A stretch of 64,000 nucleotides of DNA, from NCBI GenBank assembly GCA_040507225.1, contig JBEVVG010000001.1:372001-436000 (forward strand), in the 5' to 3' direction. Source of the DNA: Thiodiazotropha sp040507225 (GTDB lineage Bacteria > Pseudomonadota > Gammaproteobacteria > Chromatiales > Chromatiaceae). Each line of letters starts with the position of its first letter. Position 1 is the stretch's first letter. Shown in pieces: positions 1 to 8,587 of this stretch. Position numbers and translations under genes: made by a program. The notes under the pieces are model-generated. The model saw only the letters and a list, made by a program, of their open reading frames with translations. It was not told the DNA's origin and searched no databases.

Positions 1-138
1 CATCGCAATACCCTGAGTGTGGGCGAGTTGTCACAGCTGAGTAAGGAATCAACGGTTTTGACTGAGGGCGCGGGCCAGGAACTACGTAATATCACGGCGC
101 AGATCAGCGGACTCGTTGGACGTTTCAAAGTCGCCTAG
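1..138 (+). CDS. Methyl-accepting chemotaxis protein, C-terminal end (partial)
   Basis: The frame is open from base 1 and gives 45 residues ending in LVGRFKV before a TAG stop. The pattern of an amphipathic helix with hydrophobic heptad positions, then a short tail with I-x2-LVG-x-F, is how the cytoplasmic signalling domain of many chemoreceptors ends. The start and sensing domain lie outside the window, so the ligand and topology are unknown. No pentapeptide CheR/CheB tether (NWETF-like) is present. The identification rests on a short tail and is moderately certain. Confidence 0.6.
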   Translation, partial: HRNTLSVGELSQLSKESTVLTEGAGQELRNITAQISGLVGRFKVA

Positions 139-344
139 GACGCCGTTCCCGGTGAATGGCATGCGCTTGCCTGGCAGTGCCAGTCAGAATTGGCCCGGCA
201 ACGGGATTTCTTAGGCCAAACCACAGGCCGGGTCAATAGTGCAGGAACGTCGGCTGATCCTTGACTCGCGTCACGGGTCCGCTGCTCGTGATTCGGTTGT
301 GTATCACTGAATCGAGAGGAGGACTCACTCAAGCCGGGTGACTT

Positions 345-851
345 TCAGTTGAGTGAGTGGTTGATCAGCTGCAGTACATCCGGAATATGCGAAATCAGCA
401 CCCCGATCACCATCAAGGCCACGACCAGGGTTACACCGCCAACGAAATTGACCAGAATATTTTTTGCCGGGTTATGATCAGCCAGGGCGTGGGCCACGTC
501 CGAGATGTTGACCAAACCCCTCAGTTCGTCCTTGCGATAAACCAGCAGACGCCGGCATTTGTGGGTGCGCATCAGGCGAATCGCATTTTTGCAGGAACTG
601 TTGTGAGCCACTGATATCAGGTTCCTCGTACAGACATCGCCCAGTTTTAGTGCGTCCGGATCCTTGCCGGCACCAACAACGCGCACCAGCAGGTCTCTTT
701 CAGTGAACAGTCCACTGACTGCGCCATGCTCCGTGACGACCAGGGAACCGAGATTATGTTTTGCCATGTACTGTGTCGCAGACTGCACATCAGTTGCGCT
801 ATCCATGGAAGCGACCGCTTCCGATACGAGTTTGCCGACGTTGCATGCCAT
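345..851 (-). CDS. Tandem CBS-domain protein with C-terminal membrane helix
   Basis: The protein has two CBS motifs, roughly residues 5-60 (with GSLVVTEHG and GLFTERDLL) and 70-130 (with CRRLLVYRKDELRGLVNISDV). A single hydrophobic segment follows near the C terminus (ILVNFVGGVTLVVALMVIGV). CBS pairs bind adenine nucleotides and usually act as energy or ionic-strength sensors. Here the pair would be tethered to the membrane by its C terminus. I chose the ATG at 851 because GGGAAG lies just upstream of it; the frame stays open to an ATG at 956, which would add 35 residues with no clear domain. It is a monocistronic unit between a chemoreceptor end and a divergent signal peptidase gene. The partner is unknown. 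Confidence 0.75.
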   Translation of the reverse strand: MACNVGKLVSEAVASMDSATDVQSATQYMAKHNLGSLVVTEHGAVSGLFTERDLLVRVVGAGKDPDALKLGDVCTRNLISVAHNSSCKNAIRLMRTHKCRRLLVYRKDELRGLVNISDVAHALADHNPAKNILVNFVGGVTLVVALMVIGVLISHIPDVLQLINHSLN

Positions 852-1148
852 GGGTTTCTTCCCAGTAAATTGTAAAAATTCAGAATCCTGACCGGCCGAT
901 ATACTCCTGCTGTCAAATTCAACTAGCAAAGTATAGGCCATATTCAGTCCGGGCATCGAGAGTAAATTACTAAATTAATTAAGTGCTTATGTATTGTCCC
1001 AGTTTCATCGTTGCGGGCCTCCGGTACCAGGCCGGGCGAACATTTACACCTGTATAAGGTCGAATGTCAGCAACTGCTCCACACGGCCACCCGCTGCCTA
1101 AAATACCGGATCGATCAGACAGGCCGATGAACAAAAGGAAACATTAAA

Positions 1149-1814
1149 ATGAAACGTTGGATGATTCAGACTTTGCAGGCGAACCGGGCCTTTTTGCTGT
1201 TCGTTATCTGCATGCTGGTATTTCGCAGCAGCATCGCCGATTGGAACACGGTTCCCACCGGTTCGATGAAACCCACCATACTGGAAGGTGACCGGGTATG
1301 GGTGAACAAGATGGCCTACGATCTCAGGCTGCCCTTCACCCATCTTTCACTCTACCGGTTTGCCGATCCCGGACGCGGCGAAGTCGTGATCTTCGACTCG
1401 GCGGCGGCGGATAAAAAACTGGTCAAGCGGGTGATCGGCCTGCCAGGGGATGAGGTGGCCATGCGGGATAATCAAATCTCGATCAATGGCAGGCTGTTGG
1501 ATTACACATCAGACCCTGTACCGTCCGGCCTGCTTGAACCGGGTTTTTCAGAGCGGATCGAAACCATTGGAGCGGTGACTCACCGGGTCCGCGTATTGCG
1601 GGGTGGGGGGCGGATGTCCAGTTTCCTGCCGGTGGTGGTTCCCGAAGGGCACTATCTGGTGTTGGGAGACAATCGGGACAACAGTGCGGATTCCCGGGTC
1701 ATAGGCTTCGTGCCGAGAGCGGAAATCGTGGGTAGAACCGACACGGTGGTCATGTCGCTGAACTATGACAACCACTATCTTCCCAGGCCAGAGCGGTTTT
1801 TTCAGGCCCTCTGA
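1149..1814 (+). CDS. lepB: Signal peptidase I
   Basis: This is a 221-residue S26 family peptidase that cleaves signal peptides from exported preproteins at the periplasmic face of the inner membrane. One N-terminal membrane helix (about residues 14-30) precedes the nucleophile box PTGSMKPT with catalytic Ser39. The general-base Lys93 lies in KLVKRVIGLPGD, and the conserved GDNRDNSADSR box is near residue 173. It is shorter than the roughly 320-residue E. coli enzyme and lacks a second N-terminal helix, so it may be an accessory paralogue rather than the main LepB; no lepA or rnc is nearby. AGGA sits 9 bases before the ATG. Its 3' end overlaps the convergent transglutaminase gene by 13 bases. 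Confidence 0.9.
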   Translation: MKRWMIQTLQANRAFLLFVICMLVFRSSIADWNTVPTGSMKPTILEGDRVWVNKMAYDLRLPFTHLSLYRFADPGRGEVVIFDSAAADKKLVKRVIGLPGDEVAMRDNQISINGRLLDYTSDPVPSGLLEPGFSERIETIGAVTHRVRVLRGGGRMSSFLPVVVPEGHYLVLGDNRDNSADSRVIGFVPRAEIVGRTDTVVMSLNYDNHYLPRPERFFQAL

Positions 1815-4054
1815 GCTTTGACCCGTTTCGACAATTCCTGGTATCCGGTGGCGTAGACCGAATCGAACAGCCGGCGATAGGCCTGAGCCGACTGCCTGGC
1901 GCTGGCGTTGGGGCTGGCACTGGCGGTTGCGTAGTTCGTTGCGTTGAAGTCGCTCACGAGCGTTTTGCTATCCAGTCTGAATCCCAGATCGGCAAATCGT
2001 TGCAGATATCGCTCAATGGTTGCTCCCTCCGCAATCTGCATGCCGGCATTTCTCAATAGCCGGTCGATGCCTTCGAACCAGTCATTGATTGTGAACTCAT
2101 GCGACTGAGCGGCCTTTCGGTAGACCTCATCGCGAATGCGTCGCGCACGCCACCGGGGCGCCAGCCATGGCCAACTGAGTCGGATCAGCACTGCGGTCAT
2201 TGCCAGACCTGTCAGCCAGGGCCAGAGGTCGGCAAGTATCAGTTTCAGATGTGCCAATATCCAGAGCGTTGACAGGTAGAGGATCTGCCATACGGATCCA
2301 ATCATGGAATCCAGGCTCAAGGTGTTGGAATCAACAGTCTGATCCAAGCGTAACTGGCGTTCCACGTATTGGTTGATCTGCTCGGCAGAGAGAGTTTGGC
2401 GTAGCTGCGTGGGCATTTCGTAATAGGCGGTCGGTTCGAGTTCCAGCCAGCCGATGTTTTCGATGTAGGCTTCAACCCAGGCATGGCCATCCAGGGCGTG
2501 AATCTCGTAGTAGCCGGTGAGTGGATTGAGATCGGTCGCGGAGAACCCGCTCACCAGGCGGCTGGGTATATCGAGGGTACGCAACAGGATGGCCAGAGCG
2601 CTGGCAAAGTATTCGCAATGACCGCGTCGAGTCTCGAACAGAAAGCGGCTCAATGGCGTTTGGTGCTGGGAGAGGAACACGGATTCGAAATCATAGTCGT
2701 AGTGGTTCCTGAGGTGGCTTTCAAGCGCCAATGCCTGTTCGAAGGGGGTGTCGATTCCTTCGGTAATCTCCCGGGCCAAGGTTGCGATGCGGGGGTCGAG
2801 ATCATCCGGCAACTGGGTATATCCAGGCAGATCGGAGTAACTGCGTTCCGCAATGTCTCTCCCATGGTGTTGCAACCGCAATGACTCCACCGAATAAGCG
2901 GTGCCTTTGCGCAACACTCCCGGCGCCTGGAGTTGATGAAATGCGTCGATACCGATCACTGTTCCCGGGAAGCGGAGTCTTACCGGTACCGCGGCAGCCA
3001 CGATATTGCTCACCAGGTCCTGATCGAGAATGATCTCGTATTGTTCAATGAAGGGTTCAAGTCCGGGAGGAAGATTCAAAAGATCGATTTCACCCTGCTT
3101 GAGTTCCATTTTGGCAAGGGTTTTGGCCGAACTGTGCCAGCGTACGCCGTCGAAAATATCGAAGCTCCTCGCACGCAGATAGAGTGGTACATCGGCACGC
3201 ATCCGCGCAAGGATGGTATTGCTGAAGCGGTCTCCGCTCGCATCCGGGTTCTGCATGTCCAGGGTCTCGTTGAATCCCTGATAGCGAAAGCCCTGTTGAC
3301 GACTCTCCGCAAGTGCCTCGGACTCCTGTTGGAGGGGATCTGAGGAAGCTTCCGCCAGAGATTCGAGCAAGGTTCGGGTACGTGCTTCCGGGTCTTTAAA
3401 CACGGGAGTCTGTCGGGCTTCCTGTTCCCAGGCGGAATTTTGATAGTAATGATCCGATCCTGGGCGTGAACCCAGGTTGCCGGCAGGAAAGCGGGGCAGT
3501 AGGAGGTAGATCAGCAGGGCGATTGAGATCAACCAAGCGGCGGAACGCAATTGATCTCGAACCCGCCAGGGATGCCTGGGCTGCCCCATCGGTTCGAGAT
3601 GGATGTGACCCAGGGTAATGCTGATGGCGACTGCGTAAGCCGTCAGGAACACCAGGTAGTAGCCTGTCCTGGCGACGACGGCTCCGGCCATGAGTGCGGT
3701 AAAACCCACCCCGAGACCCAGGTAGAGTCTGCGGTTGTCATGGGTTTGCAGCAATAGACTGAGGTAGCCGAATCCAAGAAATACCAGCAGTGCGGTGAGC
3801 AGATCGCTGAGAAATATGAGGGGCAGAAACAGTATCAGACCGACCGCGGCAGTCTGTTCCGAATATCCTGAATAGGGGCTGGATGACTCATCGGTGCCAC
3901 GCACACGGAGTAAAATCCGATCACTCAGCGGGAATACCAGCAACATGCCAATCGCGGCTGCCGGCAAACCCAGATGGGCGTAGAGCAGGGCGCTTGCCGC
4001 GATCCCGGAAACCAGACTGTACCAGTGGATCAACGGGTTATTCGCCGGCTTCAC
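1802..4054 (-). CDS. TgpA-type membrane transglutaminase-like protein (DUF3488/transglutaminase core)
   Basis: This is a 750-residue inner-membrane protein. Its N-terminal membrane segments fall within about residues 12-190, a periplasmic transglutaminase-like core spans about 290-545, another helix lies near 590-625, and a cytoplasmic DUF4129-like tail follows. The core shows Cys480 in RRGHCEYFASAL and His524 in GHAWVEAY. The third triad position, usually Asp in a DPT motif, reads LELEPTA, with Glu540. The gene is the last of a moxR-DUF58-tgpA operon and overlaps the DUF58 stop by 4 bases, a common trio in Pseudomonas and relatives. The substrate is unknown; the family has been linked to cell-envelope integrity. 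Confidence 0.88.
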   Translation of the reverse strand: MKPANNPLIHWYSLVSGIAASALLYAHLGLPAAAIGMLLVFPLSDRILLRVRGTDESSSPYSGYSEQTAAVGLILFLPLIFLSDLLTALLVFLGFGYLSLLLQTHDNRRLYLGLGVGFTALMAGAVVARTGYYLVFLTAYAVAISITLGHIHLEPMGQPRHPWRVRDQLRSAAWLISIALLIYLLLPRFPAGNLGSRPGSDHYYQNSAWEQEARQTPVFKDPEARTRTLLESLAEASSDPLQQESEALAESRQQGFRYQGFNETLDMQNPDASGDRFSNTILARMRADVPLYLRARSFDIFDGVRWHSSAKTLAKMELKQGEIDLLNLPPGLEPFIEQYEIILDQDLVSNIVAAAVPVRLRFPGTVIGIDAFHQLQAPGVLRKGTAYSVESLRLQHHGRDIAERSYSDLPGYTQLPDDLDPRIATLAREITEGIDTPFEQALALESHLRNHYDYDFESVFLSQHQTPLSRFLFETRRGHCEYFASALAILLRTLDIPSRLVSGFSATDLNPLTGYYEIHALDGHAWVEAYIENIGWLELEPTAYYEMPTQLRQTLSAEQINQYVERQLRLDQTVDSNTLSLDSMIGSVWQILYLSTLWILAHLKLILADLWPWLTGLAMTAVLIRLSWPWLAPRWRARRIRDEVYRKAAQSHEFTINDWFEGIDRLLRNAGMQIAEGATIERYLQRFADLGFRLDSKTLVSDFNATNYATASASPNASARQSAQAYRRLFDSVYATGYQELSKRVKAQRA

Positions 4055-5280
4055 CGGAACAGCCCTTCCAATGAGTGACCGGGGTTGACCGGGTAGCTGA
4101 GGCGGTTGGTGAATCGGCTCATCTGCGGGGCTTTGCGATGGCGTAAAGGGTAACGGAAGCCTTCACCATCCATTTCAAAGTCGAGATGCGTCACCTGGGG
4201 CGGCAGTGCGGGGAGCTGCGGGTCGTCACGCAGCCGGAATCCGGCGACCAGGTTGGCCTGGGGGTAGCGGTGGATGGCTTCTTCGATCAGTTCCCGGCTG
4301 CTCAGCGTTCCGCGATCCCGAAGTTCCGCAAGTGGGGAGATGGCCTCATAAAGGTCTGTCTGAAAGGCGGGAATCTGAATTTCGATGTGCTCTACGTGCT
4401 CTGCGATGAGCACACTGGCGATGCCTTCCCGGGTTGCCTGGCGGATTATCGAGGCTGCCAGGGAGATGGCGAATTCTAGGGTGGTGCGGGTGTCTTCACC
4501 CTGGTTGAAGTCAGCCCGGCAGTCCAGGGCCAACAGCAGCAGTGGTCGGTCACTGCGTTCGTAATCCTTCACCACGAGCCGTTGCTGACGTGCCGAGGCA
4601 CGCCAGTGTATGTGACGCAGGCTGTCTCCGTGGACGTATTCGCGAATCGAAAGAAACTGATCCTGTCCCCCCCGCTGCGCAACAGGCAGATCCCCATCGC
4701 TGTTCTGGTCCGCCTGGAGAGGCGTTGGCAGTTCGCCGAGTTCATACAGCTGCGGCAGCACCCGGACCGGATCGCTCCTGCTGCTCAGGTGAATCTCTTG
4801 ACGGCGGATGCCGAATGGATAGGCCGATGACAGCAGAAGCCGGTCCAGGGTGAATAACCCGCGGCGTCTGCAGAGGATCCGTCCGGCTAGCCGATGGGTG
4901 TGTGCCCAGTGCGGTACAAAGCCGGTCAGGGGTTGTTCGGCAAATGGGATCTGGTCAATGATCCGTGTGTGATAACGGTGGCCGGCGCCGCTGAGGCGGT
5001 AAACCACTTCGACCTCATCGCCAACGCTCAGGTCCCGGGGGAATTGCCGTTCCACCCGAATGCCCCTGAGTTGCCATCTGGGCATGACCTGGGAGATCAG
5101 CAGCAGTGCCAGGCTGAGTGAAAAGACCCCGTAGAGCAGGGCCAGCCCCCGGTTCCAGGCAATGAAAAAACACACCAGGGCGAGCAACCAGAGAATCCGG
5201 TGAATATTGACCCGGCGCTGAAGCCATTCCAGGGTTTGAGGCTTGAAGATGCTGGACGATTCGCTGTGTGCCGGCATCAC
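4051..5280 (-). CDS. DUF58 domain-containing membrane protein
   Basis: The 409-residue protein has two N-terminal hydrophobic helices (about residues 27-65). A beta-rich region follows, then the DUF58 signature around residues 205-235 (REYVHGDSLRHIHWRASARQ). The C-terminal half resembles a von Willebrand A-like fold (LLLLALDCRADF). Members of this family are encoded next to MoxR ATPases and are thought to work with them as a chaperone pair acting on membrane or periplasmic partners. It starts 3 bases after the moxR stop and overlaps the transglutaminase start, which indicates a single transcript. The exact role is not known. Confidence 0.88.
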   Translation of the reverse strand: MMPAHSESSSIFKPQTLEWLQRRVNIHRILWLLALVCFFIAWNRGLALLYGVFSLSLALLLISQVMPRWQLRGIRVERQFPRDLSVGDEVEVVYRLSGAGHRYHTRIIDQIPFAEQPLTGFVPHWAHTHRLAGRILCRRRGLFTLDRLLLSSAYPFGIRRQEIHLSSRSDPVRVLPQLYELGELPTPLQADQNSDGDLPVAQRGGQDQFLSIREYVHGDSLRHIHWRASARQQRLVVKDYERSDRPLLLLALDCRADFNQGEDTRTTLEFAISLAASIIRQATREGIASVLIAEHVEHIEIQIPAFQTDLYEAISPLAELRDRGTLSSRELIEEAIHRYPQANLVAGFRLRDDPQLPALPPQVTHLDFEMDGEGFRYPLRHRKAPQMSRFTNRLSYPVNPGHSLEGLFR

Positions 5281-5283
5281 CGC

Positions 5284-6267
5284 TCATTCATCCTCGGTTC
5301 TACCGGCCTCGCGCCTCACGGGGTTGGGCATTGCCGGTACCGGAACCTGTTCCAGAATCTTCCGAAGGATGCCATGGTCGGAGTCACTCTGACTGCTCAA
5401 CAGCATCCGGTGGGCCATCACAGGTATTGCCATCTGTTGCACCCGCAGTGGTGAGACGTATGCCTCGCCATGCAACAGTGCGTTGGCCTGGGCGGCTTTC
5501 ATCAGGGCGATTGCGCCTCTTGGGCTGACCCCGAGCCGTATTCTTTTGTGAACCCGGGTGGCATGCACCAGTGCGGTAATATAGTCCACCACTTTCTGCT
5601 CAAGATGAATACGCGTGACCTGCTGTTGAAGGCGCAGGAGTTGCGATTCGTCGATCACCGGGGTTACCGGTGCAATGGGGTCTTCCTGCTGATGCATCCT
5701 GAGAATGCGTGACTCCTCCTCGGCTGCGGGATAGCCCAGGGACAGGCGCATGAAGAAACGGTCCAGCTGAGCTTCGGGGAGGGGGAAGGTGCCGCTGAAC
5801 TCGATCGGGTTCTGGGTGGCGATCACCAGAAAGGTGGCGGGCAGCTTACGGGTTTTTCGGTCCACGCTGACAGTACGTTCGGCCATCGCTTCCAGCAGCG
5901 CGGACTGGGTTCTGGGTGAGGTGCGGTTGATTTCGTCCGCCAGCAGGATGTTAGTGAAGATAGGCCCCGGGATAAAACGAAACGCCTGTGCCTTCTGGTC
6001 GAACAGGGAGACCCCGGTAATATCCGCAGGCAACAGGTCCGGGGTGCACTGGATTCGTTTGAAGCCCAGGTCCAGGCTCTTGGCGAGGGTTTTCGCCAGC
6101 GTCGTTTTGCCGAGTCCGGGCAGATCCTCCAGCAGAATGTGGCCGCGGCACAACAGGCTGATCAGGACTGTTTCGAGGGTCTCGGGTTTACCAATGATCA
6201 CCTGTTGCCAGGTCTCGAGTAGGGATTCCAGTAAAGCGTTGTCAGTCCGGTTGTCCAATGTCGTCAT
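5284..6267 (-). CDS. MoxR-family AAA+ ATPase
   Basis: The 327-residue ATPase has a Walker A motif DLPGLGKTTLAK near residue 47, a Walker B/sensor region LLADEINRTSPRTQSALLEAM near 110-130, and sensor 1 in ATQNPIEF. MoxR proteins act as ATP-driven chaperones for maturation of a partner complex, usually encoded beside them. Here the partners are the DUF58 and transglutaminase-like proteins immediately downstream. It is the first gene of that operon. No clear promoter could be assigned in the 416 bases that separate it from the divergent icd. Confidence 0.9.
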   Translation of the reverse strand: MTTLDNRTDNALLESLLETWQQVIIGKPETLETVLISLLCRGHILLEDLPGLGKTTLAKTLAKSLDLGFKRIQCTPDLLPADITGVSLFDQKAQAFRFIPGPIFTNILLADEINRTSPRTQSALLEAMAERTVSVDRKTRKLPATFLVIATQNPIEFSGTFPLPEAQLDRFFMRLSLGYPAAEEESRILRMHQQEDPIAPVTPVIDESQLLRLQQQVTRIHLEQKVVDYITALVHATRVHKRIRLGVSPRGAIALMKAAQANALLHGEAYVSPLRVQQMAIPVMAHRMLLSSQSDSDHGILRKILEQVPVPAMPNPVRREAGRTEDE

Positions 6268-6501
6268 CCTGTCTTCCTGTCAGGTCCGGAGCCATTGCTG
6301 TCAAAGGGACCTCTGACTAGGCCGAATCCTGCATACGGGTTAAATTCACCCGGCCTGAGGTTGCGCGGTTCACCTGGGTTCACATCTCCCACGGCGGGAT
6401 CGCACTAATGTCACTCGCAGGTCATTCAGCCTGAGAGCCGTGGCGATTCCGCCCGGCGAGTATCGAATATCCGTAATTTTAGCGTTCGTATCATACGATT
6501 C

Positions 6502-6531
6502 TTGACCCACGCTTGCCTCGGTGGGTCTAAT
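6502..6531 (+). promoter_or_regulatory. Candidate sigma-70 promoter for icd, with upstream palindrome
   Basis: TTGACC (6502-6507) and TCTAAT (6526-6531) are separated by 18 bases and face icd, leaving a leader of about 145 bases. An odd palindrome, CGTATCATACG (6487-6497), sits directly upstream and could be an operator. The rest of the 6268-6683 gap between divergent moxR and icd shows no gene. Confidence 0.45.
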
Positions 6532-6683
6532 GTCCTACAAAAGCACCTCAAAACACCGCTACAATTGCCCTCTGGCTCTCCGACCGGACGACTGCAGACC
6601 CTGCACCGGTTTATCCTGAGCCGGGGTCGGGTTGGAGTGGTTTCGGTGAACCGCCTTACATTATCGCTACATAGGATACATCC

Positions 6684-7940
6684 ATGGCATATGACAAGAT
6701 TGAGATCCCTTCCGAGGGTGAAAAGATACGCGTAGACGCCAACGGGGCACTGCAGGTGCCCAACAATCCCATCATTCCCTACATCGAGGGGGACGGGATC
6801 GGTGTGGATATCACCCCGGTCATGCGGAAAGTCATCGATGCCGCTGTGGAGAAGGCCTACGGGGGCGACCGCAAGATCGCCTGGATGGAGGTTTTTGCCG
6901 GAGAGAAGGCCACCCGGGTGTATGATGGGGATACCTGGTTGCCCGCTGAAACCCTGGAAGCGGTCAAGGATTTCGTGGTTTCCATCAAAGGCCCATTGAC
7001 CACCCCGGTGGGCGGCGGTATCCGTTCACTCAACGTGGCATTGCGTCAACAACTCGACCTGTATGTGTGTCTGCGTCCAGTGCGCTATTTCGACGGTACC
7101 CCGAGTCCTCTGAAAGAGCCGGAGAAAACCAATATGGTGATCTTTCGTGAAAACTCGGAAGACATCTATGCCGGCATCGAGTGGGAATCCGGCACTGCGG
7201 AGGTCAAGAAACTCATCGATTTCCTGCAGAACGAGATGGGGGTGACCAAGATTCGCTTCCCGGCCACTTCCGGTATCGGCGTCAAGCCGGTCTCCAGCGA
7301 GGGTACCCAGCGTCTGGTGCGCAAGGCGATCCAGTATGCGATCGACAATGACCGTGATTCAGTGACTCTGGTGCACAAGGGGAACATCATGAAGTTCACC
7401 GAAGGCGCCTTCAAAAGCTGGGGTTATGAACTGGCCAAGGAGGAATTCGGCGCCGAGGAACTCGACGGAGGTCCGTGGTGTACCATGAAAAACCCCAAAA
7501 CCGGCAATCAGATCATCATCAAGGATGTGATCGCCGATGCCTTCCTGCAGCAGATCCTGTTGCGTCCCGCCGAGTACAGCGTGATTGCCACCCTGAACCT
7601 GAACGGTGACTACATTTCCGATGCCCTGGCAGCCCAGGTGGGCGGTATCGGGATCGCTCCGGGCGCCAACCTTTCCGATACGGTCGCCATGTTCGAGGCC
7701 ACCCACGGTACGGCTCCCAAATATGCCGGCCTGGACAAGGTCAATCCGGGGTCACTCATCCTCTCCGCTGAGATGATGTTGCGTCACATGGGTTGGTTTG
7801 AGGCGGCGGACATGATCATTGCGAGCCTGGGCACCACCATCTCGTCCAAAACAGTCACCTATGATCTGGCCAGACTGATGGACGGTCCCACGGAACTCAG
7901 CTGTTCCGCGTTCGGCGATGCGATGATCGGCAACATGTGA
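6684..7940 (+). CDS. icd: NADP-dependent isocitrate dehydrogenase
   Basis: The 418-residue enzyme matches the usual length of bacterial NADP-type isocitrate dehydrogenase, which oxidises isocitrate to 2-oxoglutarate in the TCA cycle. The substrate loop GGGIRSLNVALRQ carries Ser115, the equivalent of the serine phosphorylated by AceK in E. coli. The motif HGTAPKYAG supplies the Lys-Tyr pair that recognises the NADP 2'-phosphate. The ATG is preceded by AGGA. The gene stands alone and is convergent with a universal stress protein gene. Whether AceK is encoded elsewhere cannot be judged from this window. Confidence 0.97.
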   Translation: MAYDKIEIPSEGEKIRVDANGALQVPNNPIIPYIEGDGIGVDITPVMRKVIDAAVEKAYGGDRKIAWMEVFAGEKATRVYDGDTWLPAETLEAVKDFVVSIKGPLTTPVGGGIRSLNVALRQQLDLYVCLRPVRYFDGTPSPLKEPEKTNMVIFRENSEDIYAGIEWESGTAEVKKLIDFLQNEMGVTKIRFPATSGIGVKPVSSEGTQRLVRKAIQYAIDNDRDSVTLVHKGNIMKFTEGAFKSWGYELAKEEFGAEELDGGPWCTMKNPKTGNQIIIKDVIADAFLQQILLRPAEYSVIATLNLNGDYISDALAAQVGGIGIAPGANLSDTVAMFEATHGTAPKYAGLDKVNPGSLILSAEMMLRHMGWFEAADMIIASLGTTISSKTVTYDLARLMDGPTELSCSAFGDAMIGNM

Positions 7941-8015
7941 CATCGCGGATGCGCATCGGTGGGCTCCACCGGTGCCGCGCCTCTTCATACCCCGGGTGAG
8001 GCCACTGGCTCCGAT

Positions 8016-8465
8016 TCAGTCGTGGGTCGGTATGACCAGTACCGGTATTTGCGAAAGCCGCACGAGAATATTGCTGGTGCTGCCCAGTAGCAGCTGTTTG
8101 ATGACCCCTTTGCCGTGGGAACCCACCACGATCAGGTCAGCGTGGAGCTTTTCGGCCTCCTCCAGGATCTTGTCCGCAAACACGCCTTGTATCTGCAACG
8201 CGGTGCAATCGGCGCCTGTCTCACGCAATCGTTCAGCCAGACTTTGCAGGGTCTGGTGTTGCTGATGCAGATCGGAGGCCTGGCCGTCGCGTACAGCCTG
8301 AGGACCGGGTTCGTAACCGACAAAATCCGGTTCGGGATTGGCGATGTGCAGGAGCCAGGTATGAAATTCCTGCGCAGGCGTAAACAGCCTATGGGCCTGC
8401 TCGATGATCTCCCAGGAATTCGGGGAAAGATCGAGCGCTACAACCAGGTTCTTCATGGATCCCAT
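8016..8465 (-). CDS. Universal stress protein (UspA family)
   Basis: The 149-residue single-domain protein starts with the strand MKNLVVALDLSPNS and ends with the nucleotide-binding signature GSHGKGVIKQLLLGST, matching G-x2-G-x9-G-S/T. That signature marks the ATP-binding branch of the UspA family. Such proteins are cytoplasmic and support survival under starvation or oxidative stress, usually through unknown partners. The alternative start is three codons downstream (MKN). It is monocistronic and convergent with icd. Confidence 0.88.
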   Translation of the reverse strand: MGSMKNLVVALDLSPNSWEIIEQAHRLFTPAQEFHTWLLHIANPEPDFVGYEPGPQAVRDGQASDLHQQHQTLQSLAERLRETGADCTALQIQGVFADKILEEAEKLHADLIVVGSHGKGVIKQLLLGSTSNILVRLSQIPVLVIPTHD

Positions 8466-8587
8466 GGATCAGCGCACCTCGTGTCGATGATGTTGCGGAG
8501 TCGATTATACGCACCCGGGGAGGCTTGGCACCAATCCTGGCCGATCGGATGTCGAGTCAATGATCCGGGATCCGAACCCTTGCTGTC

